From the NCBI RefSeq assembly GCF_000758585.1, contig NZ_CP009281.1, positions 3,658,001-3,722,000 of the forward strand: a DNA stretch of 64,000 nt, written 5' to 3'. Positions 23,155 to 32,017 of this stretch are shown piece after piece; position 1 is the stretch's first letter, and the number at the start of each line of letters is the position of its first letter. A program made the translations under genes and the position numbers. The DNA is from Paenibacillus sp. FSL R5-0345 (GTDB lineage: Bacteria > Bacillota > Bacilli > Paenibacillales > Paenibacillaceae). A model generated the notes under the pieces. The model was not told the origin of the DNA. It saw nothing but the letters and a program-made list of their open reading frames with translations, and ran no database searches.

Positions 23155-24237
23155 ATGAGCGTTCAAAAGAACGATGACCGTAAAAAACTGGATCTAAAGC
23201 TACCTCTCATGCCTTGGTTCGTTCAGCAGTTCATTGACTATAAACGTCCTGATCTATCCCCCTCCACCCTCCTGGAGTATATTCGGGACTATGAGTCCTT
23301 TTTCGGATGGCTACGTGCCGAAGGTCTCTCTCAAGCCAGCTCCAATACAGAGATCACGCTACTTGAATTAGAAACCCTGCATATGGATAGTATTGTTGGA
23401 TACCGTCTGCATCTCACAACCCGTGCAGAGGGAACAAATACACGTGTAACCGTATCTCGTAAACTGTCTGCATTACGCTCATTATTTCATTATTTAAGTC
23501 AAATCGCTGAGGACGAGAATTTCTATCCTTTGCTTAAACGAAATATTATGGCCAAGGTAGAAGTTAAACGAACGCATAAGCCTAAGGATACCGCTGCTAA
23601 ATTAAAGGGCAAGATTCTAGAAGATGAGGAACTGCTGGAATTCGTGGGTTATATTTTTGAAGGATATGGACGAGATGTTGAAGGAAACAAGCAGGCTTAT
23701 TATTCTTTTCAATTAAATCGTGAACGCGACGCCTGTATTGCCAGCTTAATTCTTAATTCTGGCCTCCGGGTATCTGAAGTAGTCAATCTGAACGTGGATG
23801 ATCTGGATATTAACAACAAGCTACTCTATGTCACTCGAAAAGGGAATAATGATGAAACCTTCAAAACCCCTGTTTATTTTCGTGAACAAGCAAAGGATGA
23901 TTTAGCTCTTTATCTAAACCTGCGTCAATCTCGTTATAAAACACCAAAGAGGGAAAAAGCATTGTTTATCGCTTTGCCCAACGGACGTCAAGAAGGTAAA
24001 CGTATGACCAAAAGGGCCATTCAAGAAATGATTATTAAATACGCAAAACGTTTTGGTAAGCCCTATTTAACGGTACATAAGCTTCGTCACTCTTTTGCTA
24101 CAGACTATTATCTGCAAAATGATATTTATAAAACAAAAGAACAGCTCGGGCATGCTTCCACAGAAACAACCGAAATCTATGCTCACCTCACAGACAAAAC
24201 GATGTCTGAGGCGATTGAACGTCGTTTGGATAGTTAA
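23155..24237 (+). CDS. xerS: tyrosine recombinase XerS
   Basis: The 360-residue single-subunit Xer recombinase of Firmicutes resolves chromosome dimers in streptococci at difSL without a partner. Its length, the N-terminal LMPWFVQQFIDYKRPDLSPSTLLEY and the extended linker with LKGKILEDEELLEFV fit XerS rather than XerC/D (about 300 residues). Active-site residues in this numbering are Arg205 (SGLRVSE), Lys229, His308 and Arg311 (HKLRHSF), His333 (LGHAS) and Tyr342 (EIYAHL). The ATG at 23155 follows AAAGGTG. No canonical difSL was recognised beside it, but a dif-like half-site lies 100 bp downstream. Confidence 0.9.
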   Translation: MSVQKNDDRKKLDLKLPLMPWFVQQFIDYKRPDLSPSTLLEYIRDYESFFGWLRAEGLSQASSNTEITLLELETLHMDSIVGYRLHLTTRAEGTNTRVTVSRKLSALRSLFHYLSQIAEDENFYPLLKRNIMAKVEVKRTHKPKDTAAKLKGKILEDEELLEFVGYIFEGYGRDVEGNKQAYYSFQLNRERDACIASLILNSGLRVSEVVNLNVDDLDINNKLLYVTRKGNNDETFKTPVYFREQAKDDLALYLNLRQSRYKTPKREKALFIALPNGRQEGKRMTKRAIQEMIIKYAKRFGKPYLTVHKLRHSFATDYYLQNDIYKTKEQLGHASTETTEIYAHLTDKTMSEAIERRLDS

Positions 24238-24251
24238 TTTTTCGCAAAAAC

Positions 24252-24300
24252 CCGGCCATACCTCCTCCGATTTTTATGGAAAAGGTGTGGCCGGTTCTCT
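24252..24300 (+). terminator. terminator of xerS
   Basis: CCGGCCATACCT (24252-24263) pairs with AGGTGTGGCCGG (24283-24294) with one G-U pair. T-rich sequence (TTCTCTTTCT) follows. Confidence 0.8.
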
Positions 24301-24335
24301 TTCTACATTGTATAGAAAGACTGATCAGATTAGCA

Positions 24336-24346
24336 TTATGTTAAAT
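24336..24346 (+). repeat. lone dif-like half-site downstream of xerS
   Basis: TTATGTTAAAT is identical to the XerD-binding arm of E. coli dif. The 17 bp to its left do not form an inverted arm. Eleven bases further right is the second copy of the 28-bp repeat. Confidence 0.35.
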
Positions 24347-24356
24347 TATTGGCTTT

Positions 24357-24384
24357 TCTATTGTGAATTTTTCATATGTTGAAA
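24357..24384. repeat. 28-bp repeat, copy 2
   Basis: This copy differs from 20579-20606 at one position (ATATGT versus ATATGA). It lies in the xerS-moeA convergent gap. Confidence 0.65.
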
Positions 24385-24466
24385 CGTTATAAATAATATC
24401 GTTGGAATATTAGTTTTAGCTATTTCCGTTCTATTGTTAATGTAAAAAGTACATTTCATCTTTATC

Positions 24467-25729
24467 CTATCCACGAATTTCTCCAGGAAGCTTGATAATA
24501 GTTACTTTAGCTCCCGCAGATATTCCATTTTCCGCTGGTGAAAAAACTATCAGACAATCGCTATCCTTGATCGTGACCGTCACAGAAGATTCGTCAATAG
24601 CTGCTGGAAAGGCATAAAGACTACCATCCCGGATCTCTAGTCGTGCTCTAACAAATCGGGTAAAGTTATTTACTCTATTATAATCTGCACCAAGTGTAGC
24701 TCTCCATTCAGGCAAGAAGGGTTGTGAGGCACTTTGCATTAATCTGATAACGGGACGTGCGAACAATTGAAACCCAACGAAACAAGCACCTGGATTACCT
24801 GATAGGGCTAACAGCAGCTTCCCCCCTCTAACAGCAGCAGTGGTAACGCTCCCCGGACGCATCGTCACTTTATTAAACAACATATCTCCACTCTGTTCAC
24901 GTACCAAATCGCCCATAATATCATAATCTCCTACCGATACACCACCCGTTGTGATTACAAAATCATAAGTTTCCAGCGCCATCTGCACTTTACTTCGGGC
25001 CAGCTCCAGATCGTCCACAATGGATCCCAGCATCACTGGCTCCCCGCCTGCCTCTTTGACTAAAGCCTCAAGCATAGGAGAGTTGCTGTTTCGAATTTTT
25101 CCGGGCTGTAGCGGTTCATGTACCTCTAGCAGCTCTGTTCCTGTCGCAAAGATTGCCACCTTAGGCCGACGATAGACTTTCACTGTATGTATACCAAACG
25201 CTGCCAGAACAGCGATATCCCCCGCAGAGATTAATCGTCCCGCTGGCAGCACTAGCTCGCCAGGACTTAACTCCAGCCCCATCGGTGTGATATTAGAATT
25301 CGCTTCCTGCTTCTTACGAATACCAACGAAAGTCTTTCCATCCTCCACACGTGTCTCCGTTACTTCCAGCATTACTACAGTATCTGCCCCTGACGGAACT
25401 TGTGCCCCTGTCATTATTCTTGCTGTTGTTCCCGAAGTAATATCTACAGATTGCACAGCGCCACATGGAATATTGTCCACCATTTCTAACCATACGACTT
25501 GTCCATTTACACAGAGATTCGTATCCGCTGCGATAATCGCATATCCATCCATGCTCGAACGGTTAAACGCTGGGAAAGGATGCGGAGCAATTACTTCCTC
25601 AGCTAAATAGCGACCACAACACTCATTCAACGGGACCTTCTGTGGCTCTAACGGATTAGCAAATTTGATTATTTTAGCTTGTGCCTCTTTTACTTGAAGT
25701 GCTCTGCGCTGAAATTTATGATCCTCCAT
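24467..25729 (-). CDS. moeA: molybdopterin molybdenumtransferase MoeA
   Basis: The 420-residue enzyme inserts molybdate into adenylylated molybdopterin, the last step of molybdenum cofactor synthesis. Conserved blocks appear in order: FPAFNRSSMDGYAI (about 52-65), IMTGAQVPSGADTVVMLE, ILATGTELLE-like AIFATGTELLEV, the MPT-binding TTGGVSVGDYD (about 265), and ALSGNPGACFVGFQLFARP near 315. A C-terminal domain IV is present. The gene stands alone here. Other cofactor genes (moaA, mobA) are not in the window. The start is close behind GGAGGC. Confidence 0.95.
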   Translation of the reverse strand: MEDHKFQRRALQVKEAQAKIIKFANPLEPQKVPLNECCGRYLAEEVIAPHPFPAFNRSSMDGYAIIAADTNLCVNGQVVWLEMVDNIPCGAVQSVDITSGTTARIMTGAQVPSGADTVVMLEVTETRVEDGKTFVGIRKKQEANSNITPMGLELSPGELVLPAGRLISAGDIAVLAAFGIHTVKVYRRPKVAIFATGTELLEVHEPLQPGKIRNSNSPMLEALVKEAGGEPVMLGSIVDDLELARSKVQMALETYDFVITTGGVSVGDYDIMGDLVREQSGDMLFNKVTMRPGSVTTAAVRGGKLLLALSGNPGACFVGFQLFARPVIRLMQSASQPFLPEWRATLGADYNRVNNFTRFVRARLEIRDGSLYAFPAAIDESSVTVTIKDSDCLIVFSPAENGISAGAKVTIIKLPGEIRG

Positions 25730-25857
25730 ACAAATGCCTCCGCTCTAAATCGTCCATTTTTCAGTATAATAGGTACTATTTTAACATGAGACATCCTGAA
25801 GATAAATGAATTGCGGAAACGGCAAAATCCTTTACCTATTTCAACTACAAAATTGCA

Positions 25858-25888
25858 CAAAAAAAGATGCGATCACAAGATCACATCT
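25858..25888 (-). terminator. terminator of the PspA-DUF350-DUF4178 operon
   Basis: AGATGCGATC (25865-25874) pairs with GATCACATCT (25879-25888) with one mismatch. On the minus strand TTTTTTT follows. Confidence 0.8.
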
Positions 25889-25902
25889 CCTACGATTCAT
25901 TT

Positions 25903-26418
25903 CTAGGATGCTCTAATAACCTTTACATCACCAGGAATTACTTTTTCTCCTTCATAAAGCATGAACCGTCCATGTTGCCATTCCACACGCAGAAGCCGAG
26001 AATCGTCTGACTGATATTGCCATACATGCTGTTCTCCACCATTCATAAAAGGGGTTTGGCCAGCAACAGCAACATATCCTTCATACTCTTCCTCCAGAAA
26101 AAATGTATAATCATCCAGTTCAAGAGTTGTTGGAACTTCAGCAGGATTATCTAAGCGCCCATCGATAGGTTTATACAAACCATATTGTAGCTGTTCCCGC
26201 TCCTCAATATGCAAATAGGCAATTTGACTACCATCTCTTAAGGTCAGTACTACTGCGTTTCGTCCACGATTATGAGTCCTACCGGTTACCTCGTAGGTAA
26301 CGAGTGATACTTCACAGATGTCTCCGGGAGACAAATTAAGCATACTTTTCTGTACTTCCTGAGTCACTGGTTTGGAGAAAAGATTACCTATACGTTTCCA
26401 TATACTCAATTTGATCAT
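25903..26418 (-). CDS. DUF4178 domain protein
   Basis: The protein has about 171 residues. LSPGDICEVSLVTYEVTGRTHNRGRNAVVLTLRDGSQIAYLHIEERE (about 23-70) is a beta-rich DUF4178 module, followed by a second half with LELDDYTFFLEEEYEGYVAVAGQTPFMNGG. DUF4178 proteins occur with DUF350 membrane proteins and PspA in proposed envelope-stress systems. The ATG at 26418 lies only one base after GGGGG. A TTG at 26409 has better spacing, so the exact start is uncertain. It begins directly after the stop codon of the DUF350 gene, so translation is probably coupled. Confidence 0.8.
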   Translation of the reverse strand: MIKLSIWKRIGNLFSKPVTQEVQKSMLNLSPGDICEVSLVTYEVTGRTHNRGRNAVVLTLRDGSQIAYLHIEEREQLQYGLYKPIDGRLDNPAEVPTTLELDDYTFFLEEEYEGYVAVAGQTPFMNGGEQHVWQYQSDDSRLLRVEWQHGRFMLYEGEKVIPGDVKVIRAS

Positions 26419-26423
26419 TCCCC

Positions 26424-26828
26424 CTACATAAATGCAGAAATAATTAAAGCTCCCGTAATTTGCAGTGAGCCTGATAATAAGCCGTATCCAATTTTGCCAA
26501 GCTGTGTCCCATGATCCAGGTCCAGATTCCCCCATTTAGCTAAGAGAAGACGGACCGTTCTTTCCAATATAAGCAAAAGAAAAAAAGATACAATCGAGAC
26601 CAACAAAGCATCTGGCAAACTGTTAGATGCAGCTATCGATGACGATAAAATGAATGCCTGTGCTAATAGCTTCATCACAAAACGTGTAGTAACTGCCATA
26701 TTTCCAGCCTTTAACTCTTCTAGATCATTGTATCGAGTGAAAAGTGAATCCACAAACATTAGCACAAACAGTAACACCGCACCGCTCACCGTCCACACGA
26801 CCATGGACACCAGGATATGGAAATCCAT
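26424..26828 (-). CDS. DUF350 membrane protein
   Basis: The 134-residue protein has four predicted membrane helices (about 5-28, 48-68, 74-92 and 110-132). LEELKAGNMAVTTRFVMKLLAQAFILSSSI carries the Asn/Gly-rich loop typical of DUF350. It lies 124 bp behind pspA and directly before the DUF4178 gene. The three together form a recognised Psp-associated module, in which the DUF350 protein is thought to be the membrane partner. Confidence 0.85.
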   Translation of the reverse strand: MDFHILVSMVVWTVSGAVLLFVLMFVDSLFTRYNDLEELKAGNMAVTTRFVMKLLAQAFILSSSIAASNSLPDALLVSIVSFFLLLILERTVRLLLAKWGNLDLDHGTQLGKIGYGLLSGSLQITGALIISAFM

Positions 26829-26952
26829 TCAAATAGCCCCCGCTTATTCATTTTGCATGCCTGTCATAAGCATAGATAAAGCGAAGTGGAAACGATATTC
26901 CTGTCTCCCCTTCGCCTGTGAACATCAGCCGTGAATCGGCTAAGATCAAATG

Positions 26953-27621
26953 TTATTGCTTCTCATATTGTTTCATCAGAGCAGCCAATTCATCTTCTAC
27001 TGCTTGATCTTTGTTCAGCTTCTCGAACTCATCATCAAGTGATTTGTTGCCCGAGCTCATTTCGTTGCTTGCTTCTGCTTGAGCTTCTGCTTGCAGCATT
27101 TTTTCTTCCATACGCTTCAGACCAGCAGATGCGGAATCAGAGCTGAAGCCGCTCATCGCTTTATTAATTTCAGTTTGAGCTTTGGCAGCATTATAACGAG
27201 CAACCAAGCTTTCGCGTTTGTTCTTCATTTGAGTAAGTTGCTTGCGCATTTCGTCAAGCTTCCCACGAAGATTATCCGCAGAGGCTTTGTTCTGATCGAA
27301 GCTAGCTTTATATTCTACCAATTTAGCTTCAGCAGCCTTTTTCTCTTCCAGAGCACGGCGAGCGAGATCAACGTTACCAGCTTGAGCTGCAGCATGTGCC
27401 TGTTGTGTACGTTTGTTAACAAGCGCTTCCTGTTCTTCATACAGCTGCTTGAATTTCTTTTCAATAGCGATTTGAGCCGCTACCGCTTTTTCTGCATCTT
27501 CCAAATCTTCGGTCATATCACGAATGTACTGATCCGTCATTTTAATTGGATCTTCTGCTTTGTCAATAATCGCATTCACATTAGACATCGTTAAATCGCG
27601 CAATCTTTTAAATATAGACAT
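26953..27621 (-). CDS. pspA: PspA/IM30-family membrane-stress protein
   Basis: The 222-residue protein is almost wholly alpha-helical. The amphipathic N-terminus (MSIFKRLRDLTMSNVNAIID) binds membranes. KAEDPIKMTDQYIRDMTEDLEDAEKAVAAQIAIEKKFK is the PspA signature and the rest is coiled coil to about residue 150. PspA proteins are ESCRT-III relatives that oligomerise on damaged membranes. It has the acidic tail and operon partners (DUF350, DUF4178) of the Firmicute/cyanobacterial variant rather than the proteobacterial psp operon. The start follows GGAGGAA. Confidence 0.92.
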   Translation of the reverse strand: MSIFKRLRDLTMSNVNAIIDKAEDPIKMTDQYIRDMTEDLEDAEKAVAAQIAIEKKFKQLYEEQEALVNKRTQQAHAAAQAGNVDLARRALEEKKAAEAKLVEYKASFDQNKASADNLRGKLDEMRKQLTQMKNKRESLVARYNAAKAQTEINKAMSGFSSDSASAGLKRMEEKMLQAEAQAEASNEMSSGNKSLDDEFEKLNKDQAVEDELAALMKQYEKQ

Positions 27622-27691
27622 GGTTTCATTCCTCCAAAAGATAATTTAAAAACTCACTTGATATCTTTTACGCAGAATTGCCAATCCCGTT

Positions 27692-28030
27692 TCAAATTTG
27701 TTGCGCTAAATATTGATTAACTTTATTATTTACAATTTCTACGACTTCCATAATGCCTTCTTTCGTGATCTCGTCGTAATGAATGCCCATAACAACTGTG
27801 ACCGTCTTGTTCAGCGCCTCCGCTACCTTGACCGCAATTGATTCGCTTATCGTGTGCTCTTTATGGTGAGGAACCGCAGAGGTTTGCACCTCAACCTGAT
27901 CTCCATTTAGATAAGCCGTACTTGACGCTCCGATATGATGAACGCCACCACAAATTACGAGCAAGAGATCACGTCCGACAGCCGTCGCCGTCAGCTCAAT
28001 ATCATCAGGATTAATCTTGTTAGAAGCCAA
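27692..28030 (-). CDS. LpdD-like small protein (putative prenylated-flavin chaperone domain)
   Basis: The 112-residue protein has a VGRDLLLVICGGVHHIGASSTAYL segment and a late ALNKTVTVVMGIHYDEITKEGI segment. To my recollection these are typical of the LpdD-like domain, similar to proteasome-assembly chaperone folds. In lactobacilli LpdD serves prenyl-FMN-dependent gallate decarboxylase. No UbiD or UbiX is nearby, so that function is not supported here. It is 23 bp behind pyrD and may be co-transcribed with pyrK-pyrD. Confidence 0.6.
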   Translation of the reverse strand: MASNKINPDDIELTATAVGRDLLLVICGGVHHIGASSTAYLNGDQVEVQTSAVPHHKEHTISESIAVKVAEALNKTVTVVMGIHYDEITKEGIMEVVEIVNNKVNQYLAQQI

Positions 28031-28053
28031 TAGTATCTCCTCACTACTCTACT

Positions 28054-28986
28054 TTATATAATGCCACGTATTTCATCCAAGGATTGAATATTTTCTTGCA
28101 CCATGAATTGCTCAAGCTCTTCAACAAGCTGACTACCCGCTCTTAAATTCATGAAATTGTAGGTTCCCACCTGAATTACCGAAGCACCTGCCATAATAAA
28201 TTCAATAATATCAGTAGCTGTGGTGATGCCCCCCATTCCGATCACCGGAATAGATATGTTCTGAGCAACCTGATGCACCATGCGCAAAGCCACTGGCTTA
28301 ATTGCTGGTCCGGACAGTCCGGCATACAAGTTATTAAACACACTGCTTCTCCGTCTCACATCAATCTTCATACCGGAAATAGTGTTAATCAGAGAGACGG
28401 CATCTGCTCCCTCTTCCTCACACATTTGCGCCATTTCAACGATATTCTCAGCACCTGGAGACAGCTTTACCGCAAGTGGCAGCTTAGTAGCACGTCTAAC
28501 AGCTTGTACTACTTTTTGAGCTTCAGAAGTCTTGATCCCAAATGCGATTCCACCCTCTTTTACATTTGGACAGGAAATATTCAACTCAATCATATCAACA
28601 GCTGTTTTACCTAAGCTTGATCGTAGATCAGCATCACGTTGGATCATTTCTGCTCCAAGTACGTAATCTTCAAGCGTCCCGCCCCCAAGATTCACCAAAC
28701 GAGCGGTATCGAGTGTTTCCCAATAAGGGCATTCTTTTTCCAAGAACGCGGCTACACCAGGATTCTCCAATCCTACACTATTCAGCATACCAGAGGCTGT
28801 CTCATATACTCGAGTGCCAGGATTACCTGCTTTTGGATGGAGGGTGAGCCCTTTGCCTGAGATTCCACCTAGTAAAGATACATCATACAGCTTTCCGTAC
28901 TCACGACCAAAGCCGAATGTGCCTGAAGCCATTACAATCGGATTCTTAAAATGCACGCCTGCAATTGTTGTGCTCATCTTAGTCAT
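28054..28986 (-). CDS. pyrD: dihydroorotate dehydrogenase B, catalytic subunit
   Basis: The 310-residue FMN enzyme oxidises dihydroorotate to orotate in pyrimidine synthesis. Motifs: [16 protein letters not shown] near the start, NSVGLENPG (about 66), [17 protein letters not shown] with the class 1B catalytic Cys (about 135), [25 protein letters not shown] and GMGGI. The catalytic Cys instead of Ser and the adjacent pyrK identify the NAD-linked 1B type. Its start overlaps the pyrK end by 8 bp. The pair is apart from any pyrR/pyrB-type operon in this window. Confidence 0.95.
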   Translation of the reverse strand: MTKMSTTIAGVHFKNPIVMASGTFGFGREYGKLYDVSLLGGISGKGLTLHPKAGNPGTRVYETASGMLNSVGLENPGVAAFLEKECPYWETLDTARLVNLGGGTLEDYVLGAEMIQRDADLRSSLGKTAVDMIELNISCPNVKEGGIAFGIKTSEAQKVVQAVRRATKLPLAVKLSPGAENIVEMAQMCEEEGADAVSLINTISGMKIDVRRRSSVFNNLYAGLSGPAIKPVALRMVHQVAQNISIPVIGMGGITTATDIIEFIMAGASVIQVGTYNFMNLRAGSQLVEELEQFMVQENIQSLDEIRGII

Positions 28987-29683
28987 GGAATATCACCTCC
29001 TCTGAAAGGAACACAGGTCCGTCTGCACAGGCTTTTCGTTGTCCATCACGACATGAAACACTGCAGACAAGACAAGCACCAATACCGCAAGCCATTCGGT
29101 TCTCTAGAGAGAGGTAAACTTTTGTTTTGCTGCCTGCCTCTTCAGCTGCTATGCCTTTAAGCTGTGCAGCTTTAAGCATTGGGTGCGGACCGCAGACAAA
29201 AATATGATCATATTGACTAAAGTCTACACGATCCAAAATAAATCCGCCTACATCTACTGTAAGCTCGGCAGCCAATGGACGAAAGGCTTCTGTCCGATAA
29301 GCCTCCCGACTAAATCCTAGAAAGACATCACAACCGGGGAGCTGCTTTGCACAATAATATAGCGGCGCTATTCCGATCCCACCACCGATAAGTGCAACCT
29401 TCCCTTCTACCTGCGGGAATCCCGTACCAAAAGGTCCTTCAAGCTCCACAGAATCACCAGGAGTCAACCGAGAAAATATCTCTGTACCTTCCCCTACTAC
29501 GTGATATAAAAATTCAATACTATCTTCGTTCACTTCATGTATACTTAACGGTCTGGAAAGGATGGGATAAGCTCCCCATGCCCGTAACATGTAGAATTGA
29601 CCCATTTTACCGCCACTATTCGTTTCAACCTTAAGGTGGTACACTCCGTCTGTTAGCCTATCGTTACTTAAAACCATCCCCAC
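28979..29683 (-). CDS. pyrK: dihydroorotate dehydrogenase B, electron-transfer subunit
   Basis: The protein has about 234 residues. It carries FAD and a 2Fe-2S cluster and passes electrons from PyrD to NAD+. FAD-binding [12 protein letters not shown] and [26 protein letters not shown] are present. NAD-binding is [14 protein letters not shown]. The C-terminal cluster ligands are [15 protein letters not shown]...KACADGP. The GTG at 29683 follows AAGGAG at good spacing. A TTG at 29701 would start before that ribosome binding site. Translation is coupled with pyrD through an 8-bp overlap. Confidence 0.92.
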   Translation of the reverse strand: MGMVLSNDRLTDGVYHLKVETNSGGKMGQFYMLRAWGAYPILSRPLSIHEVNEDSIEFLYHVVGEGTEIFSRLTPGDSVELEGPFGTGFPQVEGKVALIGGGIGIAPLYYCAKQLPGCDVFLGFSREAYRTEAFRPLAAELTVDVGGFILDRVDFSQYDHIFVCGPHPMLKAAQLKGIAAEEAGSKTKVYLSLENRMACGIGACLVCSVSCRDGQRKACADGPVFLSEEVIFHD

Positions 29684-29770
29684 GTTATCAAGCTCCTTCA
29701 AATTTTATCTTTATTAAGATTGCCTTAGAAGGAACATAAAATCTGTGACAAACTTCACATTCAAAGCGAG

Positions 29771-30805
29771 CTATCCTTTTTTCCAGATCCCACGTTCATA
29801 AGGTTTGGGTACGTTATGCACGCCTCCAAGCGCTTCTTCCGCATGTAAAGCCCAATATGGATCACTTAACATCCCACGGCCAACTGCTACCAGCTCCGCC
29901 CGTTCTTCCGCGACAATGGACTGTGCCTCAGGATAAGATTCAAGCCGCCCTACTGCAATTACTGGCACCTGTAATTCACTGCGGATAAACTCAGCCAGAT
30001 CCACTTGATAAGCAGGTCCGGCATTGGGCCCGCCATTTGAACCTATTGGACCTTCCCCACCTGAAGAAACATGGAACATATCCACACCAGCATTCTTATA
30101 CCGGCGGCAAATATCCAGGGCATAATTAGCATCATATCCGCCCTCTACATATTCCTTAGCAGATATTCTCATAATCAATGGCATGTCCACAGGAACTACT
30201 TCTCGGACAGCTTTAACTACTTGTTCTCCGAACAGCGCAGGATCTTGGCCATATTCATCTTTTCTGATATTGGTCAATGGTGAATGAAACTGGTGAATTA
30301 AATAACCGTGTGCACCATGAATTTCAACCGTATCAAATCCTGCCTCCACAGCTCTGCGCGCACCTTCACGAAAAGCTTCGATCAACTCTAAAATCCCATC
30401 CTTAGAAAGAGCCTGTGGCGTTTTAGATTTAGAATCAAAAGGAATTGCTGATGGAGCTACTGGCGGCTCTGCATCCACGGCTTTCCGTCCAGCATGTCCT
30501 AATTGAACTGCGATTTTTGATCCATAGGCATGTACACCATCTGTGATTCTACGATAAGCATCAATTTGTGAATCACTCCAAATTCCTGTATCTCGATTAG
30601 TGATTCTACCGTCTGGATGTACGCCAGTCATTTCCACGATAATAAATCCTGTACCACCAATAGCACGGCTTACATAATGAACATAATGCCAATCATTAGG
30701 GATACCATCCTCTTTATCCACCGAATACTGGCACATAGGTGGCATAACAATACGATTCTTCAGCGATAACCCCTTCAATTCATACGGTGCAAACAAATCA
30801 GACAT
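29771..30805 (-). CDS. namA: NADPH dehydrogenase NamA (old yellow enzyme, YqjM type)
   Basis: The 344-residue FMN ene-reductase uses NADPH to reduce activated C=C bonds and nitro compounds. It is implicated in oxidative and xenobiotic stress. Motifs of the YqjM subclass: PMCQYS with redox-tuning Cys25 and Tyr27, QLGHAGRK, the His pair in EIHGAHGYLIHQFHSPLTN (about 165), and VAVGRGMLSDPYW. The ATG is preceded by GGATGGAG. It lies 88 bp upstream of pyrK on the same strand, so weak co-transcription is possible. Confidence 0.93.
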   Translation of the reverse strand: MSDLFAPYELKGLSLKNRIVMPPMCQYSVDKEDGIPNDWHYVHYVSRAIGGTGFIIVEMTGVHPDGRITNRDTGIWSDSQIDAYRRITDGVHAYGSKIAVQLGHAGRKAVDAEPPVAPSAIPFDSKSKTPQALSKDGILELIEAFREGARRAVEAGFDTVEIHGAHGYLIHQFHSPLTNIRKDEYGQDPALFGEQVVKAVREVVPVDMPLIMRISAKEYVEGGYDANYALDICRRYKNAGVDMFHVSSGGEGPIGSNGGPNAGPAYQVDLAEFIRSELQVPVIAVGRLESYPEAQSIVAEERAELVAVGRGMLSDPYWALHAEEALGGVHNVPKPYERGIWKKG

Positions 30806-30990
30806 TCATGTCTCCATCCTTCCGTAATCTATAATTGACTCGGGAATTCCCCGTTCTATTAGTATACACGCATTGGTTCCTTCAAGAAATCTTAACCAAT
30901 ACTGTATTGTTATCAGCATAAATCTACCCATCTATGGAGATAACAATTAAGAATATGACGGTGATCAGGTAGTAAAGGAGGCAGATGGGG

Positions 30991-31872
30991 ATGTATTTTC
31001 AACGGAGAGGTCAGAAACTGCTTGTAATATTAGGAACAATCATAACTATGCTATTCCCAACCTATTCTTCAGAGGTTGCGTCAGCGCCTGTGCAGAGTCA
31101 GAAAACTCCGCAAGAACAAACACAAAGCGCACCTGTTTCAGACGAAGATAAGGCAATTTCAGCAGGTAGCGCTGCTACAAATAGTTCGACGCTTAACAAC
31201 AATAAGAACACTAAGGGTCTGACGTTAAGTCAGCTATTACACAAATATCCAGAAACTTTTAAGACAAGTGGGCCTCGGAATAAAGTCATCGCACTTACTT
31301 TTGATGATGTTCCTGATCCAAGATTTACCCCCCAATTGCTAAACATCCTAAAAAAATATCATGTCAAGGCAACCTTCTTTGTGGTGGGAAGTAGAGCAAA
31401 AAAACATCCAGCGTTGGTAAAAAGGATGATTAGAGAAGGTCATGCGATTGGTAATCACTCGTATAACCACCCTCAGTTTGTGAAATTAGAGATGAATGAT
31501 TTTCGGACACAAATCATTAAGACCGAAAATATTATACAGACCTTGGCGGGATATAAACCTCGTCTAATTCGCCCACCTTATGGGGACATCAGTGAACAAC
31601 AGTTAAAGTGGGCGAAAAATCATGGCTACACGCTGGTGAATTGGAATGTGGACTCTTTAGACTGGAAGGGACTTTCCAAAAACCAAGTTAGAAATAACAT
31701 TCTAGCTCATATTGGAAGAGGAGCGATTATTCTTCAACACGGTGGAGGAGGTCCTGGTAGTCAACTACAAGGAACGATTCAAGCCTTGCCTGAAGTAATC
31801 ACTATTATGAGCAAACGGGGTTATACATTCGTTACTGTTCCTCAATTACTACAGGTATCCAAAAGTAAATAA
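30991..31872 (+). CDS. polysaccharide deacetylase (NodB domain), secreted
   Basis: The protein has about 293 residues. A signal or anchor helix (about 8-25) is followed by a low-complexity Gln/Ser/Thr linker. A NodB domain begins at ALTFDDVPDP (catalytic base and metal Asp pair, family TFDDG). It continues KATFFVVGSRAKKHP, IGNHSYNHP (metal-binding HxxxH), RLIRPPYGD and LVNWNVDSLDW. It should deacetylate peptidoglycan N-acetylglucosamine outside the membrane. The family Gly after FDD is Val here, which is tolerated in several Bacillus homologues. The ATG at 30991 is nine bases behind AAAGGAGG. ATG 30985 is too close. Confidence 0.88.
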   Translation: MYFQRRGQKLLVILGTIITMLFPTYSSEVASAPVQSQKTPQEQTQSAPVSDEDKAISAGSAATNSSTLNNNKNTKGLTLSQLLHKYPETFKTSGPRNKVIALTFDDVPDPRFTPQLLNILKKYHVKATFFVVGSRAKKHPALVKRMIREGHAIGNHSYNHPQFVKLEMNDFRTQIIKTENIIQTLAGYKPRLIRPPYGDISEQQLKWAKNHGYTLVNWNVDSLDWKGLSKNQVRNNILAHIGRGAIILQHGGGGPGSQLQGTIQALPEVITIMSKRGYTFVTVPQLLQVSKSK

Positions 31873-31912
31873 AGAATCCCCACAAACATAGACTTAATGA
31901 TATTTTCTAAAA

Positions 31913-31968
31913 AAAAACGGAGGCAGCCGCTAAGGACTCCCTCCGTTTCCTATTTATCTTTTTTAGAA
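31913..31968 (+). terminator. terminator of the deacetylase gene
   Basis: AAACGGAGG (31915-31923) pairs with CCTCCGTTT (31940-31948) and T-rich sequence follows (CCTATTTATCTTTTTT). It may also serve the convergent 3D-domain gene. Confidence 0.75.
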
Positions 31969-32017
31969 CTTTTCATATCTCTTATTTATCTATATAAGTC
32001 TTTCTATTTTTATCTCT

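Noticed and set aside
20579..24384. TTGTGAA-containing repeats as Rex or CRP operators
   Set aside because: Only one half (TTGTGAA) matches Rex, the other half is ATATG-like, and both copies lie at convergent 3' ends where no promoter is expected.
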